From: Alcanivorax sp. | GTDB lineage: Bacteria; Pseudomonadota; Gammaproteobacteria; Pseudomonadales; Alcanivoracaceae | Reading direction: 5' to 3' | Assembly (NCBI RefSeq): GCF_019431375.1 | Contig: NZ_CP080267.1 | Location: 2,731,933-2,795,932 of the forward strand | Length of the DNA: 64,000 nucleotides | Shown here: piece after piece, positions 33,703 through 43,428 of the stretch | Position numbering within the stretch: position 1 is the first letter of the stretch | Layout of the letters: every line of letters starts with the position of its first letter | Position numbers and translations under genes: made by a program | Notes under the pieces: generated by a model | What the model was told of the DNA's origin: nothing | Database searches by the model: none | What the model saw: only the letters and a program-made list of their open reading frames with translations

Positions 33703-35574
33703 ATGAAAAAAGGGTTGTTCTCTCTGCTGGCGTCTCGTCGCTTCGGGCCTTTCTTTTTTACCCAGTTTCTCGGGGCCTTCAACGACAACGTGTTCCGCCA
33801 GGCGCTGATCCTGTTGATCGCCTCCGGGGCGGTGACCGCTGTCAGCGTCAATACGCTGAACAACGTGGCGCTGGCCCTGTTTATCCTGCCCTTCTTTTTG
33901 TTCTCGGCTCTGGCCGGCCAGGTGGCGGACAAGTACGACAAGGCGTCGCTGGTGCGCAAGATCAAGTTCGTGGAAGTCTGCATCATGTCTGCCGCCGCCG
34001 TGGGCTTTTTCTTTGATGCGGTGTATTTCCTGCTTGGTGTGTTGTTCTGCATGGGCCTGCAGTCCACCTTCTTCGGCCCGATCAAGTATTCCATCATTCC
34101 CCAGCAGCTGGATGACAAGGAACTGGTATCCGGTAATGCGCTGGTGGAAATGGGGACCTTCCTGGCCATTCTACTGGGGTCCATTTCCGGCGTGCTGTTG
34201 AAGATGGAGGGTGTAGGCGATGCCGTGGTGGCTATCGCTGTTGTAGGGCTGGCATTGCTCGGTTACCTGGCAGCTCGCGGCATCCCCTCTGCGCCGGCGG
34301 CGGACGATGGGCTGAAAATCAACTGGAACCTGTGGAAGGAAACCTGGCATATCGTCGGCTATGCCCGGGAAGTGAAATCCGTGTGGATGTGCGTGCTGGG
34401 CATCTCCTGGTTCTGGTTCCTCGGTGCCGCCTACACCACCCAGCTGAAGGTCTATGTGGACGATTACCTGTTGGGCACCGACGGCCTTTATGCGTTGCTG
34501 CTGGGGACTTTCTCCATCGGTATCGGCCTGGGCTCGTTTCTCTGCGAAAAGTTGTCCGGCAAACGGGTAGAACTGGGGCTGGTACCGCTGGGCTCCATTG
34601 GCCTGAGTGTATTCGGGGTGGATCTGTTCTTTTCCTACGCCGGGTTGGCAGGCAATGGCCAGGTGGATATCGCCGGCTTCCTGCAGCAAGCCGGTGGTTA
34701 CCGGGTACTGATGGATCTGCTTGGTATCGGCGTGTTCGGTGGCTTTTATATCGTGCCGTTGTTCGCCTTTATTCAGCACCGCAGTAACCCCAAACACCTG
34801 TCGCGGATCATTGCGGCCAACAACATTCTCAATGCCCTGTTGATGGTGGGTTCGGCGGTGGCCGGCATCGTGTTGGTGGGTCTGCTGGAACTGACCGTGC
34901 CGCAGTTCTTCCTGGCGCTGGCGCTGGCCAATGTGCTGGTGGCCAGCTACATCTATACAGTGGTGCCGGAATTCCTTATTCGCCTGCTGGTATGGATGCT
35001 CACCCACACCATGTACCGGGTGAAGCACCATGGCATGGAGCATATTCCTGACGAAGGTCCCTGCATGCTGGTGTGCAACCATGTGAGCTATGTGGATGCC
35101 CTGCTGCTGGCCGGAGCTATCCGTCGCCCCGTGCGGTTTGTCATGTTCAAACCCATCTATGACATGCCCTTGCTCAACTATATTTTCCGTACCGGCAAGA
35201 CCATCCCCATCGATTCCAAGGCTCGTAACCCGGCGATCTATGAGCGGGCCTTCGTGCGCATTCGTGAGGAGCTTGAGGCAGGCGAAGTGGTGTGCATCTT
35301 CCCGGAAGGCAAGCTCACCGACGATGGCGAGGTGGCGGAATTCCGTGCCGGCATCGAAAAAATCGTCGCCGATTATCCGGTACCGGTGGTTCCCATGGCC
35401 CTGTCTGGTCTGTGGGGCAGCTTCTTCAGCCACAAGGGTGGCAAAGCGCTCACCCGGCTGCCGCGACGATTCTGGTCGCGGATCAAACTGGCGGTGGGTG
35501 ACGCGGTGGCGCCGGAACAGGTGCGTGCGGATGATCTGCGTGAGCGGGTGCTGGCCTTGCGGGAGCGGCCATGA
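33703..35574 (+). CDS. MFS lysophospholipid transporter-acyltransferase fusion (LplT-Aas-like)
   Basis: 623 residues. The first 420 or so form a major facilitator with about 12 hydrophobic helices (FFFTQFLGAFNDNVFRQALI is the LplT-type N-terminus). The remainder is a PlsC domain with NHVSYVDALL (H-x4-D) near 458 and FPEGKLTDDGEV near 535. In E. coli, LplT flips lysophospholipids inward and Aas reacylates them; this protein joins both steps but lacks the Aas AMP-ligase domain. The start MKKGLFSLL at 33703 follows AAGGCGAG. Confidence 0.9.
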   Translation: MKKGLFSLLASRRFGPFFFTQFLGAFNDNVFRQALILLIASGAVTAVSVNTLNNVALALFILPFFLFSALAGQVADKYDKASLVRKIKFVEVCIMSAAAVGFFFDAVYFLLGVLFCMGLQSTFFGPIKYSIIPQQLDDKELVSGNALVEMGTFLAILLGSISGVLLKMEGVGDAVVAIAVVGLALLGYLAARGIPSAPAADDGLKINWNLWKETWHIVGYAREVKSVWMCVLGISWFWFLGAAYTTQLKVYVDDYLLGTDGLYALLLGTFSIGIGLGSFLCEKLSGKRVELGLVPLGSIGLSVFGVDLFFSYAGLAGNGQVDIAGFLQQAGGYRVLMDLLGIGVFGGFYIVPLFAFIQHRSNPKHLSRIIAANNILNALLMVGSAVAGIVLVGLLELTVPQFFLALALANVLVASYIYTVVPEFLIRLLVWMLTHTMYRVKHHGMEHIPDEGPCMLVCNHVSYVDALLLAGAIRRPVRFVMFKPIYDMPLLNYIFRTGKTIPIDSKARNPAIYERAFVRIREELEAGEVVCIFPEGKLTDDGEVAEFRAGIEKIVADYPVPVVPMALSGLWGSFFSHKGGKALTRLPRRFWSRIKLAVGDAVAPEQVRADDLRERVLALRERP

Positions 35575-35738
35575 AGCCACGGCCGCGGGGGTTGCGTAAA
35601 ACATACGCACGGTAACTTGCACAAAAATGAAAACCGAGCACACTCAATAATAAAGCGGTCTCTGTTTATCTCTGGCGATACCGGGACACACCGGTAAGCC
35701 ACAAAGGCCCGAAACCACAATAAGAACAGGAAACAACC

Positions 35739-36398
35739 GTGTCTGATTCCCCACTCTCGCCCGCTGCCCTGCGGGCGCGAATACAGCATTTGCTGTATCA
35801 ATTGCCGCCGGTGCAGCGTGCCGACGAACGCCTGCAGCAGGTGGAGCAGGATGTCCTTCAGGGCCTCAAGCATCGCCTGGAAGGGCTCAATGAACCTGGC
35901 ACCCTCGGGGGAACCGCGGACAGTTTTCAGCAATTGCTGGAAGTGTCCATGGAGCAGAGCCAGGAGCAGGCCCGCGCCATGCTGGTCAGCCAGGTCCTGG
36001 CGGGCACCACCGCCGATGAAGCCCGTCTGCTGGCTGCCCTGTCCGATGGTAGCGGTTTCCCCATGCTGACCCTGTTTACCGGCGGGCGTCTGTCACGGGG
36101 TGAGGTCCTGCATCGCCATTCCAATATCGGCCGGGCCGCTGGTATCCAGTGCACGGATTTCATTGCCTTCTACCTGAACCGCCTGTTTGCTCGCGGTCTG
36201 GTGGTCGCGTCCGGGTTCAGTGAAGCGCGGCGCATGGATTACGAGTTGCTGGAAGGTGACAGCGATTACCGCAAGGCGGAAGAGGCGCTCAAAGCACACT
36301 CCCCAAAACTGAAAGTCCGTCGTGAAACTCTCCACATGAGCCCGGTGGGCAACAAGGTGTGGGCGTTGTTGAGCGAAGCAGCAGTAACTGAGGAGTAG
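35739..36398 (+). CDS. Conserved hypothetical protein upstream of a DUF445 gene
   Basis: 219 residues, GTG start. Helical N-terminus (ADERLQQVEQDVLQGLKHRLEGL), a segment MLTLFTGGRLSRGEVL, then what may be a winged-helix region (NIGRAAGIQCTDFIAFYLNRLFARGLV). No signal peptide or transmembrane span, so probably cytosolic. Ends 4 bases before the DUF445 gene, implying co-transcription. Family not recognised. Confidence 0.7.
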   Translation: MSDSPLSPAALRARIQHLLYQLPPVQRADERLQQVEQDVLQGLKHRLEGLNEPGTLGGTADSFQQLLEVSMEQSQEQARAMLVSQVLAGTTADEARLLAALSDGSGFPMLTLFTGGRLSRGEVLHRHSNIGRAAGIQCTDFIAFYLNRLFARGLVVASGFSEARRMDYELLEGDSDYRKAEEALKAHSPKLKVRRETLHMSPVGNKVWALLSEAAVTEE

Positions 36399-36402
36399 CC
36401 CA

Positions 36403-37659
36403 GTGATTACCGATATCAATCTGATTCTGGCGGATATTCAGGCCAATTGGTTTCTGTATCTGGCCATGCCCTTTGTGGCGGCTGCCATTGGTTATTACAC
36501 CAAGGTGGTGGCCATCAAGATGATGTTCAAGCCACTGAATTTTGTGGGCTGGCGGCCTTTCCTGGGCTGGCAGGGCATCGTACCGCGCAAGGCCGCCACC
36601 ATGGCCAGCATTGCCTGCGACCTGATGATGGAGCGGCTGCTCAAACCCGAGGATGTGTTCGACAAGCTGGATCCGCAACGGGTGGTAAAGGAAATCCGCG
36701 AACCGCTGATCCGTTCCGTGGAAGACATCACCCGCGAGGTGGCTGCCGAATACCAGCCGGGTCTGTGGGAGTCCGCGCCGGAATCAGTGAAGAACCTGAT
36801 TATCCAGCGCATTCAGAATGAAGCGCCGCACATGGTCGAGCAGATCATGACGGACATCAAAAGCAACATCACTCGGGTGTTTGATCTCAAGGATCTGGTC
36901 ACCAGTGCACTGGTGCGTGACAAGGAGTTGCTCAACCGGGTGTTTCTGGAAGCCGGTCATGTGGAGTTCAAGTTTATCCGCAACTCCGGCATCTACTTCG
37001 GTTTTGCCATCGGCATCGTGCAGGCCATCGTCTGGGCCATGACCCATAACATCTGGGTGATTCCGCTGTTCGGTCTGTTTACCGGCTGGTTCACCGACTG
37101 GCTGGCCCTGAAGATGATCTTCAACCCGAAACAGCCGGTGCGTTATCTGGGCCTGTTCGAATGGCAGGGGCTGTTCCTGCGCCGTCGCAAACAGGTGGCG
37201 GCCCGCTATGGGGAGCTGGTAGCCACAGAGATCGTCACCCCGGCGGCGGTGATCGGTGCCATCCTCACCGGGCCCATGTCCGACCGGTTGTTCGGCCTCG
37301 TCCAGAAACAGGTGCAGCGCACCATGGACGAACAGGCCGGCCTGGCCAAGCCGCTGGTGGTGTTCGCCGTGGGCAGCACCAAGTACCAGGAAATGAAACG
37401 CTCCGTATCCGAGAAGGTGATGCAGCACCTGCCGGAAACCCTGACCCACATGGAAGCCTACGCCGAAGAAGCCATGGACCTGAAAAACCTGCTGGTGACC
37501 AAGATGCAGGAACTCACCGAGGAGGAATTCGAGGGTCTTCTCAGGCCGGCTTTCCATCAGGACGAATGGATCCTGATTACTGTGGGGGCACTACTCGGCT
37601 TCCTGGTTGGTGAATTGCAGGTCCATGTGATGCTCCACTTCGCGGTACCGGTGGGGTAA
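36403..37659 (+). CDS. DUF445 family inner-membrane protein
   Basis: 418 residues, GTG start. Two copies of the DUF445 motif: GYYTKVVAIKMMFKPL near residue 28 and TDWLALKMIFNPKQPV near 228, with hydrophobic segments at the N-terminus, around 200-225 and at the C-terminus (ITVGALLGFLVGELQV). Function in bacteria is not established. Coupled to the preceding hypothetical gene. Confidence 0.88.
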   Translation: MITDINLILADIQANWFLYLAMPFVAAAIGYYTKVVAIKMMFKPLNFVGWRPFLGWQGIVPRKAATMASIACDLMMERLLKPEDVFDKLDPQRVVKEIREPLIRSVEDITREVAAEYQPGLWESAPESVKNLIIQRIQNEAPHMVEQIMTDIKSNITRVFDLKDLVTSALVRDKELLNRVFLEAGHVEFKFIRNSGIYFGFAIGIVQAIVWAMTHNIWVIPLFGLFTGWFTDWLALKMIFNPKQPVRYLGLFEWQGLFLRRRKQVAARYGELVATEIVTPAAVIGAILTGPMSDRLFGLVQKQVQRTMDEQAGLAKPLVVFAVGSTKYQEMKRSVSEKVMQHLPETLTHMEAYAEEAMDLKNLLVTKMQELTEEEFEGLLRPAFHQDEWILITVGALLGFLVGELQVHVMLHFAVPVG

Positions 37660-37667
37660 GCGAGTCA

Positions 37668-37721
37668 CGAGGTACGAGTTGCGAAAAGCCGGCACGTCAG
37701 GGGTTCGCAACTCGTACCTCG
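37668..37721. repeat. 18-bp inverted repeat after the DUF445 gene
   Basis: Perfect arms 37668-37685 and 37704-37721 (CGAGGTACGAGTTGCGAA and its inverse) with an 18-base loop. No T-run, so an intergenic repeat or a mRNA 3' hairpin. Confidence 0.75.
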
Positions 37722-37877
37722 ATCCTGAGCCTCTTGTTTCTGCCTGACCGATACCCGTACTGCACGCTGTTGCCCTGCTATCGGCAAGATCCCAAATGTA
37801 AGACATTGCCCACTATCCTTTCCCGGAACGCCCACTAGAATATTCCCCTTTCACATTGACTCTCTGGGGGAACATTC

Positions 37878-39230
37878 ATGCTCAAGGACAAGCTCAAGGG
37901 CGCCCTGCCCGTGCCAAAGCTGATCGGGGTCGTGATCGGTGTACTGGTACTGGTGGTAGTTGCCAACAAATCCATTTTCTATGCCGAACCCGGCTATGTG
38001 TATCACGTGCGCACCATCACCGGTCAGGAACAGGTGGTGTCGGATGTGGGCTATCAGTTCTTTTTCTTCGGTCGCTGGAATTCCTGGAAACGGGCGCTGA
38101 CGGTGCAGGCAGTGAAAGGCGGTACGGAAGACCTGGCCTATGTGGAAGTGGAAAGTTCGGAAACTTCTGCCGCCCTGCCGCCCCAGAACATCATGTTCCT
38201 GGATCAGGTGGATGCCAATGCCCAGGCCACGGTGCGCTTTACTATCCCCACCGACAAGGACAGCTTCCTGCAGCTGGCCCATGAATACCGTAACCCGGAA
38301 AACCTGCTGCGCACCGCGTTGATTCCCGCCTTCAAGGAAACCCTGCAGGCCAATGCGTCGTTGATGAGCGCCGAGGAGTACTACTCCGGCGGTCGCACCG
38401 AATTCAATACCGAATTCGAGAACCAGATGATCAATGGCATCTACATTGTTCGCCGGGAAGAGATAAGCGAAAAGAGAGTGGGTGATGTGAGAGGCAGCGC
38501 CAATGTTGCCATGGGCACCCAGCAGCAGGATTACGGCGATGATTCCAAGGTGGTCTTCGTGGTCCGCAAGATGCTGGACGATACCGGCATTCCACGGCGC
38601 AAATCCCAGCGCTTTATCGATTACGGCGTGTCGGTGGTGGAAGCCCGTATCACCCAGATGGACCCGAATCAGCGGTTTGTAGAGCGCATGCAGCTCAAGC
38701 AGAAAGCCTCTGCGGATCGGGCCATTGCCCGGGAACAACGGGTGCAGGAAGAAGAGCAGCGGCTGCTGGCCATCGCCCGGGGTGAGCGGGAAGTCGCCGA
38801 GCGTCAGGCCAAGGCCAAGGTGGATCAGATCCAGCGCACTACGGAAGCGGAAACCGAGAAACAGCTGGCCATTACCGAAGCGCAGAAAAAACAGGAACAG
38901 GCGGAAATCGACAAACAGACCGCTCAGGTCAACCTGGAGAAAGCGCGCATCGAAGCAGAAACCCGTCGAACCCTGGCTGATGCGGAGGCCTATCAGAAGA
39001 AAGCCGTGCTGCAGGCGGATAACGCCCTGGCGCAGAAGCTGGATGCGGAAATCGAGATCCAGAAAATCTGGGCAGAAGCCTTTGCCCAGCGCAAGGTCCC
39101 ACAGTATGTCTTTGGCGGTGGCGACGGTAATACGCCTACCGGCTCGGATTCCGAAACCAAGGCCTTCATGCAGTTGCTGACCCTGGATGCGGCCAAGCGA
39201 CTGAACTACGACCGGGATGTGAAGAACTAA
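37878..39230 (+). CDS. SPFH/band 7 membrane protein
   Basis: 450 residues. N-terminal transmembrane helix (LIGVVIGVLVLVVVANKSIF), an SPFH (stomatin/prohibitin) domain to about residue 270, and a long charged coiled coil from about 275 to 400 (REQRVQEEEQRLLAIARGER, EAQKKQEQAEIDKQT). These proteins form membrane microdomain scaffolds and often regulate membrane proteases. The downstream hairpin at about 39245-39276 may be its terminator. Standalone gene. Confidence 0.88.
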   Translation: MLKDKLKGALPVPKLIGVVIGVLVLVVVANKSIFYAEPGYVYHVRTITGQEQVVSDVGYQFFFFGRWNSWKRALTVQAVKGGTEDLAYVEVESSETSAALPPQNIMFLDQVDANAQATVRFTIPTDKDSFLQLAHEYRNPENLLRTALIPAFKETLQANASLMSAEEYYSGGRTEFNTEFENQMINGIYIVRREEISEKRVGDVRGSANVAMGTQQQDYGDDSKVVFVVRKMLDDTGIPRRKSQRFIDYGVSVVEARITQMDPNQRFVERMQLKQKASADRAIAREQRVQEEEQRLLAIARGEREVAERQAKAKVDQIQRTTEAETEKQLAITEAQKKQEQAEIDKQTAQVNLEKARIEAETRRTLADAEAYQKKAVLQADNALAQKLDAEIEIQKIWAEAFAQRKVPQYVFGGGDGNTPTGSDSETKAFMQLLTLDAAKRLNYDRDVKN

Positions 39231-39244
39231 ACGCAAGGCCCAAG

Positions 39245-39311
39245 CTCCTGCAGCAGGACGGTGGACGCTGCAGGAGTTTCTGTTAGGGAGCGAACCCCGC
39301 GGCGGGGTTCG
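39245..39311. repeat. Two consecutive hairpins after the SPFH gene
   Basis: First CTCCTGCAGC with GCTGCAGGAG, followed by TTTCTGTT, a plausible terminator. Then CGAACCCCGC with GCGGGGTTCG, a compact GC palindrome. Confidence 0.6.
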
Positions 39312-39381
39312 TTGGAACAATGACGATCCGCTTGCGCGTAGCGACTTGCTCCTCTTTCCCCGAAGCCGCTACAGTAGCGCC

Positions 39382-39798
39382 ATGCTACACATCAGCCCCA
39401 ACCTGTCCCTGCCGGAACAGGAAATCGACCTTCAGGCGATCCGTGCCCAGGGCAGCGGCGGCCAGAATGTGAACAAGGTCGCGTCAGCGATTCACCTGCG
39501 CTTCGATATTCGCGCCTCCTCCTTGCCAGAACGCTACAAGGAGCGCCTGCTGGCGCTCAGTGACCAGCGCATCACCAGCGATGGCGTGGTGGTCATCAAG
39601 GCCCAGCAGTTTCGCACCCAGGAAATGAACAAGGAAAACGCCCTGGCCCGGCTGGCCCAGTTGATCAAAAGCGTGACGGTGGAGCAGAAAACCCGCAAAG
39701 CCACCCGCCCTACCCTGGGCAGCAAGCGCCGGCGCATGGACAGCAAGACCAAACGGGGCAGAACCAAATCCCTGCGCGGCAAAGTCGATCCGGGCTGA
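39382..39798 (+). CDS. arfB: Alternative ribosome-rescue factor ArfB
   Basis: 138 residues. Peptidyl-tRNA hydrolase that frees ribosomes stalled on broken mRNAs. GGQ motif in AQGSGGQNVNKVASAIHL near residue 27, followed by the release-factor fold and a Lys/Arg-rich C-terminal tail (SKRRRMDSKTKRGRTK) that enters the empty mRNA channel. The start MLHISPNLSL at 39382 matches the family; the longer frame to 39346 does not. Confidence 0.95.
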   Translation: MLHISPNLSLPEQEIDLQAIRAQGSGGQNVNKVASAIHLRFDIRASSLPERYKERLLALSDQRITSDGVVVIKAQQFRTQEMNKENALARLAQLIKSVTVEQKTRKATRPTLGSKRRRMDSKTKRGRTKSLRGKVDPG

Positions 39799-39980
39799 CA
39801 GCTACGGCGCGGCGCAGACCTTTCCCATCATCTGAAGCGATGATTCGCCTTGCAGTTTGTGGCTTGAAGCCTGCCGCTGTATTGACACAAAGCTCCCCTC
39901 CCTTGGCGTTATCTGACCACTCCCTTCACGTCCCTCTTTGCTAAGCTTGGCTTCGCTGATTTCATCACGGAGCCGAATCC

Positions 39981-40934
39981 ATGAAAGCCGTCACCACATC
40001 AGGCTGGGGCCTGTCTGCCAAACTGGTCCTGGAAAACATCCCCGCGCCCACCCGCTTGGGGCCCAATGATGTGTTGGTGCAGGTGCATGCGGCCTCCGTG
40101 AATCCCAAGGACTGGAAGCTGAACTACCATGCGGCGGTGGCGCTGTCCCCTCTGCTGGTTAACAAGCTGCCGCCTTTCTTCGGCGATGACCTGGCCGGTG
40201 TGATCATCGACAAGGGCAGCAAGGTGCAGGACTTCGAGATTGGCGATGCGGTTTACGGCATGGACATGCGCCCGCGTACCGCGTCACTGGCAGAGTTGAC
40301 CCGCATCGATCAGAAACGTATTGCCAAAAAACCACCGTCGCTCACCTTTCAACAGGCGGCGTCCATGCCGCTTGCCGCCCAGACCGCCCTGCAAGGCCTG
40401 AACAAGGGCAAGGCGGAAGCCGGCAAGACGGTGTTGATCATCGGTGCCTCCGGTGGTGTCGGTACCTTTGCGGTGCAGATTGCCAAGGCCATGGGGCTCC
40501 ATGTCACCGGGGTATGCAGCGGTCGTAATGCGGACTTTGTCCGGGAGCTGGGTGCCGACGAGATCATCGATTACACCCAGGGCGACTACCGCAAAACGTC
40601 GGGGTCCTTCGATCTGGTCTTCGACGTCACTTCCTACGAATCACCGCTAAGCTGTGACGAATTGATCGCCGAGGATGGCTGGTTTATCTCCACCGGCGGT
40701 GACGCCCGCTCCATGCTGGTGACACCTTTCTATCGGGTATTCGGCAAGCATTGCGGCACTGTGGTGGTGGAATCCTGGAAGCGGGATCTGGACACTCTGT
40801 CGGACCTGGTCGAGAGCGGCAAACTGCGCCCCATCATCGACAGCATCTTTCCTCTGGCGCAAAGTCAGCAAGCCTATGATCGTAGCCGCACGGGTCGCTG
40901 TCGGGGCAAGGTGGTGATAGAGGTCGTTGCCTGA
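39981..40934 (+). CDS. Zinc-independent MDR-family oxidoreductase
   Basis: 317 residues. Medium-chain dehydrogenase/reductase of the quinone oxidoreductase type: GroES-like domain (NDVLVQVHAASVNPKDWKLN) and Rossmann motif GASGGVGTFAVQIAKAMG near residue 155, with no zinc ligands. Probably reduces quinones or enones with NADPH; substrate unknown. Start ATG at 39981 after GGAGCC. Confidence 0.9.
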   Translation: MKAVTTSGWGLSAKLVLENIPAPTRLGPNDVLVQVHAASVNPKDWKLNYHAAVALSPLLVNKLPPFFGDDLAGVIIDKGSKVQDFEIGDAVYGMDMRPRTASLAELTRIDQKRIAKKPPSLTFQQAASMPLAAQTALQGLNKGKAEAGKTVLIIGASGGVGTFAVQIAKAMGLHVTGVCSGRNADFVRELGADEIIDYTQGDYRKTSGSFDLVFDVTSYESPLSCDELIAEDGWFISTGGDARSMLVTPFYRVFGKHCGTVVVESWKRDLDTLSDLVESGKLRPIIDSIFPLAQSQQAYDRSRTGRCRGKVVIEVVA

Positions 40935-41161
40935 GGAGCTGAACTCCGACACTGCTCTATTCCAACAGGGCGGTAATGCCAATGTCCTGACCATCAACTC
41001 CCAGTTTCCGCCGTGTCGAGCGCCGGAAACGGTTGCCGGTCATAACTGACCGTGAGTATTTCCCAGACATGCCCGTCGGGCTTGTTCCAGGACGCCAGCC
41101 AGCAACGCCGCCGCAGCGTTGCTGTCCCGGGAAGGGTCGATGGTGTGATCGAGGTGTATTG
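40935..41161. other. Intergenic region between convergent genes
   Basis: About 225 bases separating the oxidoreductase and methyltransferase genes. I see no terminator hairpin with a T-run, repeat or credible gene. Confidence 0.5.
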
Positions 41162-41965
41162 TCATGTCTTCGTTGCAGCGATGATGTACACCGGAACCGG
41201 AAACGTTATCCCGCCCTGCTCTGTGCGAAATGGTGCCAGCACTTTTTCGGCCTCGTCGATAACCGCCTCAAGGGTTTGGTCATCCAGATGTATTTCGGCA
41301 AAAGGAAACCAGCCTTCCACATCTGCCAGTACCATCTCTCTGGTGTCGGCAAAATACGCTCTGCCTTCATGCGGGGTGATGTCAGCCGTGTCGATACCCG
41401 CTGCGGTGCAACAGGAAGCGAGCTTCCGGGTATCGCCCATTGAGAAGGGCAGACGCAGCGCATCGCCGACGGCTTTGTTGACCTGTCGTTCATACACATC
41501 AGCAATGGCCGCATAGGCTGGTAGGGAGTCCAGAGAACCGAACACCGCCACGGCCAGATGCCCCCCCGGTTTCAGGACGCGCATCATTTCCTCAAGCGCG
41601 GATTCTGGCGAAGGAAAAAACATCAGGCCGAATTGACTGACAACAGCATCGAACAGCGCATCATCAAAGGGAAGGTCCTCGGCCGGGCCTTCACGCCAAT
41701 CGATTTCGGGTGAGCGCTCCCGGCCCACCGTCAGCATGGCAGGGTTGAGATCCACCGCCGACACCAAGCTATCGGAGCCAGTGCACCTGGCCACGGTTCG
41801 GGCCAGAATGCCGGTGCCGCAGGCAACATCCAGTACGCGTTGGCCAGGTAGTATTTCCGCCGCGGCGCCTACCCGCGGTGCCCATTCCTCGAACAGGGCA
41901 GGCACCAGTCGCTGTTCATAGGCGCGTGCCACACTTTCAGGTGCCGGGGTATGTTGTCCTGTCAT
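41162..41965 (-). CDS. Class I SAM-dependent methyltransferase
   Basis: 267 residues. Motif I VLDVACGTGILART near residue 44, motif II SAVDLNPAMLTVGRE, and the region QFGLMFFPSPESALEEMMRVLKPGGHLAVAVF typical of UbiE/COQ5-like enzymes. Substrate not predictable. GGAGG lies 7 bases before the ATG at 41965. Confidence 0.92.
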   Translation of the reverse strand: MTGQHTPAPESVARAYEQRLVPALFEEWAPRVGAAAEILPGQRVLDVACGTGILARTVARCTGSDSLVSAVDLNPAMLTVGRERSPEIDWREGPAEDLPFDDALFDAVVSQFGLMFFPSPESALEEMMRVLKPGGHLAVAVFGSLDSLPAYAAIADVYERQVNKAVGDALRLPFSMGDTRKLASCCTAAGIDTADITPHEGRAYFADTREMVLADVEGWFPFAEIHLDDQTLEAVIDEAEKVLAPFRTEQGGITFPVPVYIIAATKT

Positions 41966-42068
41966 GGTGAGCCTCCTTTGCCCTTCGGCACTGGCCTGTC
42001 ACCTGCATACCAGTTTACTCCGATTGAAATGTCGCTTCACGGTGGTTGAGGCTCCCTACCACAGGCTA

Positions 42069-43088
42069 TCACTCACGCTCCAGCTCATCACGATACTGAC
42101 CTCGAACCGCCAGGCTATTCATTCTGGCCCGGTGGAGCAGGGCCTGTTGCGCGGTCAGGGTCTGTGCAGGGTTACCCTGCCAGGCGTTGAGAGCGGGCTC
42201 CTGCAGGGCGCGACCGTAGGAAAAGCTGAGATTCCAGGGGCGCCGGGACAGGCTATTGATGGCATTCAGATTGCGAGTGGCCTCCTCAGGCGTCTGGCCA
42301 CCGGACAGAAAATTGATACCGGGCACAGCGGCGGGCACGGTGCGTCGGAATACCCGCAAAGTAGCCTCGGCAACCTCCTGGGGCGATGCCTGCTGTTCAT
42401 GGTTCTTGCCCGGCGTCACCATGCTTGGTTTGAGCAGCATGTACTCCAGGGCTACCCCGTGGCGGTACAGGGCGGTAAAGACGTCATGCAATACCGCCTC
42501 GGCCACCCTGGCGCAGCGTTCCAGGGTGTGATCACCGTCGATCAAAACCTCCGGTTCAACGATGGGCACCACCCCCCGTTCCTGGCAGGTGGCGGCGTAG
42601 CTGGCGAGCACATTGGCGTTGGCTTCCATGGCCAGACGGGAGGGATTGTGATGGCCGATGTGATAAACGCAGCGCCACTTGGCAAACCGTGCCCCCAGAG
42701 TGGCATAGCCATCCACCCTGGCCTCCAGACCATCCAGGCCCCGGGATATCTCGTCGCCGGGGGCATTGGCCAGTGCCACCTTGCCCTTGTCCACCTTGAT
42801 GCCAGGCACGATGCCTTGCCGTGCGGCCAGTTCCGGCAGGGGCGTGCCGGTCTCGTCCCGTTGTTCCAGGGTTTCCTCGAACAGGATGACGCCGTTGATG
42901 AACTGCCCCAGGTCCGTGGTCGACAGCAGCAGTGAGCGATAACTGCGGCGGCTCTCCTCGGTGGATTCCACCTTGATGGCCGCGAATCGCTTGGCGATGG
43001 TGGGGTGGCTCTCGTCAGCGGCAAGGATGCCCTTGCCATCCTGTACCAGTGCCTGGATGGTGGCTTCTAACTGGTCGCGAACGCTCAT
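42069..43088 (-). CDS. Class I fructose-bisphosphate aldolase
   Basis: 339 residues. Schiff-base aldolase of the eukaryote-like class I family; cleaves fructose-1,6-bisphosphate. N-terminus GKGILAADESHPTIAKRF, the substrate/Schiff-base Lys region YMLLKPSMVTPGKNHEQQ, and VPGINFLSGGQTPEEATRNLN, all classical. The start MSVRDQLEA at 43088 has AGGAG 8 bases upstream; the frame upstream to 43583 has no family similarity. Confidence 0.95.
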   Translation of the reverse strand: MSVRDQLEATIQALVQDGKGILAADESHPTIAKRFAAIKVESTEESRRSYRSLLLSTTDLGQFINGVILFEETLEQRDETGTPLPELAARQGIVPGIKVDKGKVALANAPGDEISRGLDGLEARVDGYATLGARFAKWRCVYHIGHHNPSRLAMEANANVLASYAATCQERGVVPIVEPEVLIDGDHTLERCARVAEAVLHDVFTALYRHGVALEYMLLKPSMVTPGKNHEQQASPQEVAEATLRVFRRTVPAAVPGINFLSGGQTPEEATRNLNAINSLSRRPWNLSFSYGRALQEPALNAWQGNPAQTLTAQQALLHRARMNSLAVRGQYRDELERE

Positions 43089-43428
43089 ACCGTTCTCCTG
43101 GAAGCGGGGAAGGTGATATGAACCAGTATAAACCCGGATCACGGTCGATTTACGCCTTCGCCACGAGCCTCTCATTGGCGCTGCTTGTGGCTTTCTGTTC
43201 GGCGGGCACTCGCAGCCGCATGCAAAGGATGCGGCTATTGGCAAAAAGCATGTTGATGGCCCCCTGTTGCGGGAAACGTTGCTTGACGATGAGACACACA
43301 AACCATGACGTCGGCGGTGTGGAGGCAGTGCTAATATGGGAATTAGGGCCAGCGGCCCTGCTCTACACAACGATGTTGCCTGACAAGCCGATGGCCCTTT
43401 CCCCAACCCGCTCCAGGGAGAAATGGTC
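43089..43428. other. Intergenic region between divergent genes
   Basis: About 340 bases. A short hairpin AGGGCC-AGC-GGCCCT lies near 43347-43361. Both the aldolase and TPR lipoprotein promoters should be here but no clear -35/-10 pair stands out. Confidence 0.5.

Noticed and set aside
34171..35643. Long minus-strand frame opposite the LplT fusion gene
   Set aside because: It is antisense to a clear transporter-acyltransferase gene and has a His/Gln-rich shadow composition.
37668..37721. 18-bp inverted repeat as the DUF445 terminator
   Set aside because: Stable stem but no T-run on either side, so it is recorded only as a repeat.
43347..43361. AGGGCC-AGC-GGCCCT as a terminator
   Set aside because: The stem is short and no T-run follows on either strand; both flanking genes point away from it.
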